Assembly (NCBI GenBank): GCA_945938055.1
Contig: CAMEUH010000049.1
Location: forward strand, 1-12,955
DNA: 12,955 nt
Direction of reading: 5' to 3'
Source of the DNA: an uncultured Eubacteriaceae bacterium
GTDB taxonomy: Bacteria > Bacillota > Clostridia > Lachnospirales > Lachnospiraceae
Position numbers and translations under genes: made by a program. Below are positions 8,397-12,955 of the stretch, piece by piece. Below the pieces are notes generated by a model. It saw only the letters and a list, made by a program, of their open reading frames with translations. It was not told the DNA's origin and made no database searches. Position 1 is the first letter of the stretch; every line of letters begins with the position of its first letter.

Positions 8397-9890
8397 TTAC
8401 TTTGTCAACTCTTCAACGACTGCTCTCATGCCCTTTGCACGAATATCGGTAATATAACCTGCAATCGCATCAACAAGACCATCAATCTTTGTCAGGTCTT
8501 CGCCACCAAAGAACTTGGTATGGCTTAAGTAGCTTTCTGCGAATTCCTTAGGTGCCTTTACTGAATTCTCCTTGAAGAAATCAAGAACAGCCTGGTCATC
8601 ACGAATGAAATATTCTTCACCATTTCTGTCACCAACAAGGCATCTTCCTCCATTTACTTCGCCTTCCTTCTGTGTGGAATAGAAGCTCATAAGTGCTGCA
8701 ATGGAGAATGTTAAATACTTTGGAAGCTTGTTAAACTTCTTAACATATCCAAGGAAGGATGGCAGACATCTTGCTTCCCACTTGGAAACAGAATTCAATG
8801 AAATATCCAGTAACTTGTGCTTAATATACGGATTCTGGAATCTTTCAATTACTGCATTTGCAAATTCCTTACACTCTTCTTCCGGTAAAGATAAGGTAGG
8901 AATTACTTCGTCAAACAAGGTTTCTTCCATATATTTACGAATTACCGCATCATCCATGGACTGCTTTACAAGATCGTTTCCTGCAAGGAAAGATGCCAGT
9001 ACGAAAGAAGTATGGGAACCATTTAAGATTCTTACCTTTCTTTCCTTATATGGATGGTGGTCTTCTGTAAATGTTACCGGAACACCTGCTTCTTCAAACG
9101 GAAGTTCCTTCTTAAGAGCATCCAGTGTAATATTCTTATCTGCTTCAATAACCCACAGACCAAAAAGCTCTGCTGTATCAATCAGCTGATCTTCATAACC
9201 AAATTCTTCACAAAGTGCAGCTGCCTCATCTCTTGGATAACCAGGAACGATACGGTCAACCAGTGTCGGGCAGAAAGAACATGCCGTATCAACCCAGTTC
9301 TTGAAACCATCCTCAAGACCCCATAATTCGATAAACTGCATAATGCACTTCTTCAGTTCAATACCATTATCTGCGATTAACTCACATGGAATAAGGATTA
9401 ATCCCTTGTCAGCAGCGCCGTTAAACTTCTTATATCTTTCGAAAAGAAGCTTTGTCAGCTTGCCAGGATAAGTCTTTGGAGGACATGCATCGAAACGGTC
9501 TGTTTCATCAAAAACAATACCAGCCTCTGTTGTATTAGAAACGATAAATCTTAAAGTCTCACATGTACCGTATTCAACATACTTGTCATAATCATCAATT
9601 GCAGCAACTGCATCAACAACCGATGTGATTACTCTTGTAACCTTCTTTGGTTCACCATTCTCAACACCTCTTAACTGAAGTGTATACTGGCATTCCTGCT
9701 CATGGAACCGATCAAGATTACCAAATTCAATTGGCTTAACAATAACAACACCGCCATTGAAATCTGTCTTTTCGTTTGTTACATCAAACATGTAATCAAC
9801 GAAAGCACGAAGGAAATTACCTTCACCAAACTGAAGAACCTTAACTGGTCTGTCTACAGCTTTTGTAATTGATTTGTTTAATCTCTGCAT
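8397..9890 (-). CDS. uxaB: Tagaturonate reductase (altronate oxidoreductase)
   Basis: A 497-residue NAD(H)-dependent enzyme of the polyol-specific long-chain dehydrogenase (mannitol dehydrogenase) family, which interconverts D-tagaturonate and D-altronate. The nucleotide-binding N-terminus reads VLQFGEGNFLRAFVDYMFD (18-36), a hallmark of UxaB. The catalytic KxxxxNxxH motif is present as K285, N290 and H293 within KVRILNGSH. The C-terminal helical domain (about 280-490) is complete, including SVSKWEARCLPS (367-378). AAGGAG lies 8 nt before the ATG. It is the first gene of the operon, behind an about 155-nt leader carrying two operators. Fructuronate reductase (UxuB) is a paralogue from the same family; the neighbouring uxaA favours tagaturonate as substrate. 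Confidence 0.95.
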   Translation of the reverse strand: MQRLNKSITKAVDRPVKVLQFGEGNFLRAFVDYMFDVTNEKTDFNGGVVIVKPIEFGNLDRFHEQECQYTLQLRGVENGEPKKVTRVITSVVDAVAAIDDYDKYVEYGTCETLRFIVSNTTEAGIVFDETDRFDACPPKTYPGKLTKLLFERYKKFNGAADKGLILIPCELIADNGIELKKCIMQFIELWGLEDGFKNWVDTACSFCPTLVDRIVPGYPRDEAAALCEEFGYEDQLIDTAELFGLWVIEADKNITLDALKKELPFEEAGVPVTFTEDHHPYKERKVRILNGSHTSFVLASFLAGNDLVKQSMDDAVIRKYMEETLFDEVIPTLSLPEEECKEFANAVIERFQNPYIKHKLLDISLNSVSKWEARCLPSFLGYVKKFNKLPKYLTFSIAALMSFYSTQKEGEVNGGRCLVGDRNGEEYFIRDDQAVLDFFKENSVKAPKEFAESYLSHTKFFGGEDLTKIDGLVDAIAGYITDIRAKGMRAVVEELTK

Positions 9891-9943
9891 TTTTTTGTCT
9901 CCTTAAATATATTTTAGGGTCTTGCCCTTATTTTACCTTATGT

Positions 9944-9990
9944 AAATACCGGTGTTTCAAACCATTCGATTCTCTTCCCTGTCGGTATCT
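9944..9990 (-). promoter_or_regulatory. Possible stem-loop in the long uxaB 5' leader
   Basis: In the transcript of the minus strand, segments 9990-9983 and 9951-9944 can form an 8-bp stem (one G-U pair) around a loop of about 31 nt that contains a small GTTTGAAAC inverted repeat. It lies between operator O1 and the uxaB ribosome binding site. There is no T-tract, so it is not a terminator as written, and it matches no riboswitch class I recognise. It may be chance, or an RNA stability or control element. Confidence 0.25.
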
Positions 9991-9994
9991 GCAT

Positions 9995-10008
9995 TGTAAG
10001 AGCTTACA
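9995..10008. promoter_or_regulatory. LacI-type operator O1 (uxaB leader)
   Basis: TGTAAGAGCTTACA is a 14-bp perfect palindrome. Its centre lies about 43 nt downstream of the predicted uxaB transcript start and 37 bp from the centre of O2. A repressor bound here could block elongation or help form a loop with O2 or O3. It lacks the central CG of a CcpA cre site, so it is more likely a site for the local regulator. Confidence 0.75.
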
Positions 10009-10027
10009 TGATTTCTTAAAGAAAAAG

Positions 10028-10049
10028 TAAATGTAAGCGCTTACATTTA
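10028..10049. promoter_or_regulatory. LacI-type operator O2 / CcpA cre-like site over the uxaB transcript start
   Basis: A 22-bp perfect palindrome with core ATGTAAGCGCTTACAT. It covers the predicted uxaB start point (about 10045) just downstream of the -10 box, a classical repression position. The core also fits the CcpA cre consensus WTGNAANCGNWNNCW at every position, so either the adjacent LacI protein, a global CcpA, or both could bind. Confidence 0.85.
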
Positions 10050-10051
10050 TT

Positions 10052-10080
10052 ATTTTATAGTGAAATTAACCATATGTCAA
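10052..10080 (-). promoter_or_regulatory. Sigma-A promoter of uxaB-uxaA(-kdgA-kdgK)
   Basis: Minus-strand TTGACA (10080-10075), a 17-bp spacer and TAAAAT (10057-10052). Predicted start about 10045, inside operator O2. This leaves a leader of about 155 nt before the uxaB ATG. Confidence 0.8.
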
Positions 10081-10113
10081 TGTATATTTGCATTGTTTTT
10101 ATAAAAAACCTAC

Positions 10114-10142
10114 TTGTATTATTGATTTTACCATTGTATAAT
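10114..10142 (+). promoter_or_regulatory. Promoter of the LacI-family regulator
   Basis: A perfect TATAAT at 10137-10142 with a weak -35 (TTGTAT, 10114-10119) at 17 bp. The predicted start is about 10149, just upstream of operator O3, an arrangement suited to autorepression. The back-to-back promoters are separated by an AT-rich inverted repeat at 10095-10109. Confidence 0.65.
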
Positions 10143-10155
10143 GAATTTATCAATA

Positions 10156-10169
10156 TGTAAGTGCTTACA
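10156..10169. promoter_or_regulatory. LacI-type operator O3 (regulator gene leader)
   Basis: TGTAAGTGCTTACA has the same TGTAAG..CTTACA arms as O1 and O2. It begins about 7 nt downstream of the predicted start of the regulator's own transcript, implying autoregulation. The centre is 124 bp from O2 and 161 bp from O1, distances compatible with looping. Confidence 0.75.
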
Positions 10170-10196
10170 TTTTGTGCAGATTACAGGAGGCTACCC

Positions 10197-11198
10197 ATGA
10201 ATATATATGACGTTTCCAAGAAAGCAGGCGTATCCATCGCTACTGTTTCCCGGGTACTTAATGGAAATAATAATGTTAGTGAAAAGACCAGACAGCGCGT
10301 ACTTTCCGTCATGGATGAACTGGGTTACACGCCAAACGTATTTGCACGTGGGCTCGGTCTTAATACCATGAAGACCATCGGCATCATGTGCACGGATTCT
10401 TCCGACGTCTATCTTGCCAATGCTGTCTACTATCTGGAACAGGAGCTTCGCGCTAACGATTATGATTCTATTCTCTGCTGTACCGGTACCAGAAATTCTA
10501 CCAAGAAGAAATACATGGAGCTTCTGATTTCCAAACGTGTGGATGGCATTATTCTGGTCGGTTCCAAGTTTCTGGATACCCACATGGAAGAAAATGCTTA
10601 TATCATCGATGCCGCAAAAAGTCTTCCCATCATGCTGGTAAACTGCCATCTTGATGGTGAAAACATTTATTCCGCGCAATGCGATGATGAGACCGCCGTT
10701 TTCTCCGTTACGGATTCTTTGATAAAAAGCGGCAGAAATAAAATTGTCTATTTATATACCAGCACTTCCCAGAGCGGATTAAAAAAGCTTTCCGGCTATG
10801 AGAAGGCACTGGACTTAAACCATATCCCTGCAAGAACCGAGTTCATGCAGCTTTGTCACAAAGACATTCTTCGGGCCAAGGAATATCTGAACAGTCTCCA
10901 CGCCAGAGGCATTTCTTTTGATGCCGTTGTGACATCAGATGACTCTCTTGCCGTGGGAGCATTAAAATTTGCCTACGAAAATCACATTCGTGTCCCGGAT
11001 GAATTAAATATTGTCGGCTATAATGATTCCATTCTGGCACGCTGTACCGAACCGGAGCTTACTTCCATCGATAGCAAGGTTGAAGCACTCTGCTCTACCA
11101 CTGTCAATACATTAATGGGTGTGTTCGCCGAAAAGCACGTTCCTTCCAAAACACTCATTCAGGCAGAACTCATTGTACGCGGAACCACCAGGTTATAA
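10197..11198 (+). CDS. LacI/GalR-family transcriptional regulator of the hexuronate operon
   Basis: A 333-residue cytoplasmic repressor. The N-terminal helix-turn-helix (MNIYDVSKKAGVSIATVSRVLNG at 1-23) is followed by the hinge helix PNVFARGL (46-53), then a periplasmic-binding-protein-like effector domain (about 59-333) with VDGIILVG (115-122), SDDSLAVGALKF (247-258) and NIVGYND (271-277). The recognition helix and hinge closely resemble those of CcpA, and the length is almost identical, but the effector domain diverges, so I do not call it CcpA. The ATG at 10197 has AGGAGG 6 nt upstream; a longer reading from GTG at 10161 would start inside operator O3 and is rejected. Divergent placement and shared operators make it the probable repressor of uxaB-uxaA and of itself, relieved by a pathway intermediate such as KDG, galacturonate or tagaturonate. 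The effector is inference. Functionally similar proteins are called KdgR, UxuR or ExuR. Confidence 0.9.
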   Translation: MNIYDVSKKAGVSIATVSRVLNGNNNVSEKTRQRVLSVMDELGYTPNVFARGLGLNTMKTIGIMCTDSSDVYLANAVYYLEQELRANDYDSILCCTGTRNSTKKKYMELLISKRVDGIILVGSKFLDTHMEENAYIIDAAKSLPIMLVNCHLDGENIYSAQCDDETAVFSVTDSLIKSGRNKIVYLYTSTSQSGLKKLSGYEKALDLNHIPARTEFMQLCHKDILRAKEYLNSLHARGISFDAVVTSDDSLAVGALKFAYENHIRVPDELNIVGYNDSILARCTEPELTSIDSKVEALCSTTVNTLMGVFAEKHVPSKTLIQAELIVRGTTRL

Positions 11199-11236
11199 TA
11201 CCTTGCACGCATGTAATATTTCCATCCATGCTCCCA

Positions 11237-11974
11237 CTATTCCCATCGAAAAGTCTTAACTGAAACTACTGTACAAATCAGTGTAATACCCACCAGCAGC
11301 ATAACTATTTTCCATACATTTTCTATTTCTGCTCCCATGGAAACCGCTTTCATAAGCTTAATTCCCTGTGTTAACGGCAACACACCCGTAGCCTTCTGTA
11401 ATCCACTTGGAAACAGTTCATACGGAATGGTTGCACCGGATAAAAACAACATAGGAAAATACACAAGGGTAGTAACCGCATTTACTGATTTAACTGTCCT
11501 GCATAAACTTGCCATCAATAGTCCAATGCTAAACATAGACACCAGCGTCAATAACCAGGAGCCCATAAATGCCAAAACATTTCCCTGCATTTTATATCCC
11601 AGAAATACAACTGAAACGAAAGCCACAGATACAGCAGACAAAAGTGCCGTCACCCCACAGCATAACATATCACTGCCTAAAATCCACATAGGACTGCATG
11701 GTGTGGTAAAGAAATGTTTCAATATTTTCTTATCACGATAGTCGGCAATCGTAAGCGGGATCCCCATAAATGCCGATGCACAGATGCCCACCGCTATCAA
11801 TGAAGCAAAAGAACTATCCAGATAAGTAAATCCAGCTCCTGCCTGTTTGGAGCCCGCAATCATATTAATCAATATCAAAACTCCTACCGGCATTGCCACA
11901 CCAAAAGTAAGCATATCACTGGAACGCAGTGCTAATTTCTGTTCAATCATGTATAATTTCAAAAATCGTTTCAT
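11237..11974 (-). CDS. ABC-2 type transporter permease
   Basis: A 245-residue integral membrane subunit with six predicted helices, at about 22-40, 55-76, 102-126, 132-156, 163-182 and 215-238. The segment LFLSGATIPYELFPSGLQ, before the last extracytoplasmic stretch, matches the ABC-2 family signature region. The start is placed at 11974, not at an in-frame ATG nine codons upstream, because AGGAGG lies 7 nt before it and the N-terminus then begins with a basic amphipathic MKRFLKLY. The ATG overlaps the ATPase stop as ATGA, indicating translational coupling. It probably exports a drug, lipid or peptide with the upstream ATPase; the substrate is not visible. It converges with the LacI gene 38 bp away, with no clear terminator between them. 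Confidence 0.9.
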   Translation of the reverse strand: MKRFLKLYMIEQKLALRSSDMLTFGVAMPVGVLILINMIAGSKQAGAGFTYLDSSFASLIAVGICASAFMGIPLTIADYRDKKILKHFFTTPCSPMWILGSDMLCCGVTALLSAVSVAFVSVVFLGYKMQGNVLAFMGSWLLTLVSMFSIGLLMASLCRTVKSVNAVTTLVYFPMLFLSGATIPYELFPSGLQKATGVLPLTQGIKLMKAVSMGAEIENVWKIVMLLVGITLICTVVSVKTFRWE

Positions 11975-12693
11975 TGTGTAACCTCCTCTCCCATATACCA
12001 AAGATATGCTTCTTCTAAGTTTTCATAGGGACTGTTTTCAATCACATTTTTTACCGTCCCTTCCGTAACCTTGCTGCCATCTTTGATTAGAACAATCCGA
12101 TCACACAAGCTTTCTGCTTCTTCCATATAGTGTGTGGTCAGAAAAATTGTAGTACCCTTCTTTTTTAGTTCTTTTAAATGTCGCCATACTTCTCTTCGTG
12201 CTGCCGTATCCAGTCCTGTTGTCAACTCATCCAAAAACACGATTTCCGGTTTGTTGATAAGTGCCAATGCAACAGATAATCTTTGTCTTTCTCCTCCAGA
12301 CAGCTTGTTTACCTGTGACTTTTCAAACTTTTCCAATGAGAAAAACTGCAACAACCTATGGTAATCCTCCGGTTTCTTATATAAAGCTGACATTTCTTTA
12401 CAAAGTTCATCCACCCGAATATTGTTTTGATAGTTGGATGATTGCAATTGCACGCCTACCCGCTCAAATATTGCCTTACGATTTGTGCGTGGGTCCAGTC
12501 CAAATATGGTTCCGGTACCGCAATCCGGCTTCTTCAGTCCAAGAAGCAAGTCAATCGTTGTACTTTTCCCTGCCCCGTTATGTCCTAAAAGTCCAAAAAC
12601 CTCACCTTCCTCTACATGGAAGGTGATTCCATCTACAACTACTCTTCCGTTAAATGACTTTGTTAAGTCTTTTACTTCAATACATGCATTCAT
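11971..12693 (-). CDS. ABC transporter ATP-binding protein (ABC-2 exporter, drug/antibiotic-export-like)
   Basis: A 240-residue ATPase with every nucleotide-binding motif: Walker A GHNGAGKST (37-45), Q-loop around Q82/Q84, signature LSGGERQRL (131-139), Walker B IVFLDE (151-156), D-loop GLD (160-162) and switch histidine H188 in TTHYMEEAE. Walker B continues ELTTGLD where most relatives have EPTTGLD, a proline-to-leucine change. The ABC subfamily fits the CcmA/BcrA-like exporters that pair with ABC-2 permeases. AGGAGG lies 6 nt before the ATG. The C-terminal tail (about 215-240, with NLEEAYLWYMG) is short and typical. A MerR-type promoter lies immediately upstream, suggesting induction by a small molecule. 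Confidence 0.93.
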   Translation of the reverse strand: MNACIEVKDLTKSFNGRVVVDGITFHVEEGEVFGLLGHNGAGKSTTIDLLLGLKKPDCGTGTIFGLDPRTNRKAIFERVGVQLQSSNYQNNIRVDELCKEMSALYKKPEDYHRLLQFFSLEKFEKSQVNKLSGGERQRLSVALALINKPEIVFLDELTTGLDTAARREVWRHLKELKKKGTTIFLTTHYMEEAESLCDRIVLIKDGSKVTEGTVKNVIENSPYENLEEAYLWYMGEEVTQ

Positions 12694-12722
12694 ACATAGC
12701 CTCCTTTTTGTTATACGGCTAT

Positions 12723-12752
12723 GCTATACCCTCCCCCTAAGGGACGAGTCAA
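12723..12752 (-). promoter_or_regulatory. MerR-type long-spacer promoter of the ABC exporter operon
   Basis: On the minus strand TTGACT (12752-12747) is followed by a GC-rich spacer, CGTCCCTTAGGGGGAGGG, with CCCT-T-AGGG dyad symmetry, and then TATAGC (12728-12723) at 18 bp, or TAGCAT at 20 bp. A dyad filling an over-long spacer between -35 and -10 is the signature of MerR-family activated promoters (BmrR/TipA type). In an otherwise AT-rich intergenic region the GC block stands out. No merR gene is in the window. Confidence 0.6.
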
Positions 12753-12804
12753 GAAGCAATTATTTCTGCATTGAAATTTTCTGAGATTTGCTGCATCATA
12801 CGTC

Positions 12805-12955
12805 TTATTGCTTTAGTTGTGTGTACTCTTTCTCTGATACTGCCTCACACCACTCATTGGAACAATCCACACCCGGCACCTCAATTGCCAGATGCGAAAA
12901 CCACTCATCAGGAGCCGCTCCATGCCAGTGCTTTACCTCTGCCGGAATACTGATG
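12805..12955 (-). CDS. Cupin-domain protein, C-terminal fragment (5' end outside window)
   Basis: The last 49 codons of a gene entering from the right edge, ending at TAA 12807-12805. The peptide starts ISIPAEVKHWHGAAPDEW and contains H..IEVPG and CSNEWCEAVS. The P.EVKHWHG and SHLAIE pattern is the second cupin motif of the small cupins often attached to, or encoded beside, carboxymuconolactone decarboxylase-like proteins and flavin/aldo-keto reductases in Clostridia. Metal-binding histidines of the motif are visible (H9, H11, H21 of the fragment). Whether the whole protein is a lone cupin or a fusion cannot be seen. It ends 52 bp before the MerR-type promoter and may belong to the same regulon. 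Confidence 0.8.
   Translation of the reverse strand, partial: ISIPAEVKHWHGAAPDEWFSHLAIEVPGVDCSNEWCEAVSEKEYTQLKQ

Noticed and set aside
10161..10196. GTG-initiated N-terminal extension of the LacI regulator
   Set aside because: It would start inside operator O3 with no ribosome binding site. The ATG at 10197 has AGGAGG at the right distance and gives the standard LacI N-terminus.
11209..11231. GCATG...CATGC inverted repeat between convergent genes as a bidirectional terminator
   Set aside because: Only 5 bp of stem, a 13-nt loop and no T-tract on either side.
11975..12001. Nine-codon extension of the ABC permease
   Set aside because: It lies within the ATPase 3' end without its own ribosome binding site, whereas 11974 has AGGAGG and an ATGA overlap.
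12771..12953. Plus-strand 60-codon frame at the right edge
   Set aside because: Antisense to the cupin fragment, whose minus-strand reading has a recognisable family motif.
1..12955. CRISPR arrays, tRNA/rRNA genes, insertion sequences, prophage or attachment sites
   Set aside because: No direct-repeat arrays, no tRNA-like cloverleaf or rRNA segments, and no transposase or integrase reading frames were seen on either strand.

Overview
The window reads as chromosomal DNA from an anaerobic Firmicute, most likely a gut-type Lachnospiraceae (Clostridia). The basis is moderate-to-low GC, strong AGGAGG-type ribosome binding sites, consensus sigma-A promoters, LacI regulation through TGTAAG..CTTACA operators, a MerR-type long-spacer promoter, and protein architectures common in that family. 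No species call is possible from sequence reading alone.

Layout: (1) 1-4558, minus strand: a two-gene unit encoding a multi-pass membrane protein of the PTPS-related/GT-C type, followed after 48 bp by a very large secreted or anchored protein with tandem bacterial Ig-like repeats, which runs off the left edge. (2) 4591-4642: a rho-independent terminator closing the next operon. (3) 4681-9890, minus strand: a hexuronate operon in the order uxaB, uxaA, kdgA, kdgK. (4) 9891-10196: a divergent control region with two promoters and three operators. (5) 10197-11198, plus strand: a LacI-family regulator with a CcpA-like DNA-binding domain. (6) 11237-12693, minus strand: a two-gene ABC-2 exporter (ATPase, then permease, overlapping by ATGA), convergent with the regulator and preceded by a MerR-type promoter. 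(7) 12805-12955, minus strand: the C-terminal end of a small cupin protein entering from the right edge.

How it works together: UxaB reduces tagaturonate to altronate, UxaA dehydrates altronate to 2-keto-3-deoxygluconate (KDG), KdgK phosphorylates KDG to KDPG, and KdgA splits KDPG into pyruvate and glyceraldehyde-3-phosphate. This is the pectin (galacturonate) branch. The first enzyme (uronate isomerase UxaC) and any uronate transporter are not in the window. The divergent LacI regulator probably represses both the operon and itself through the operator triad. A second, near-ideal promoter inside the operon gives kdgA-kdgK independent expression, which makes sense because KDG and KDPG also arise from glucuronate.

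The points most worth following are the operator triad whose central member is also a perfect CcpA cre match, the KDPG aldolase carrying a C-terminal glyoxalase/VOC-like domain, the consensus internal promoter, the GT-C/Ig-like gene pair, and the MerR-type promoter driving the ABC exporter. I found nothing I would confidently call an entirely new system.
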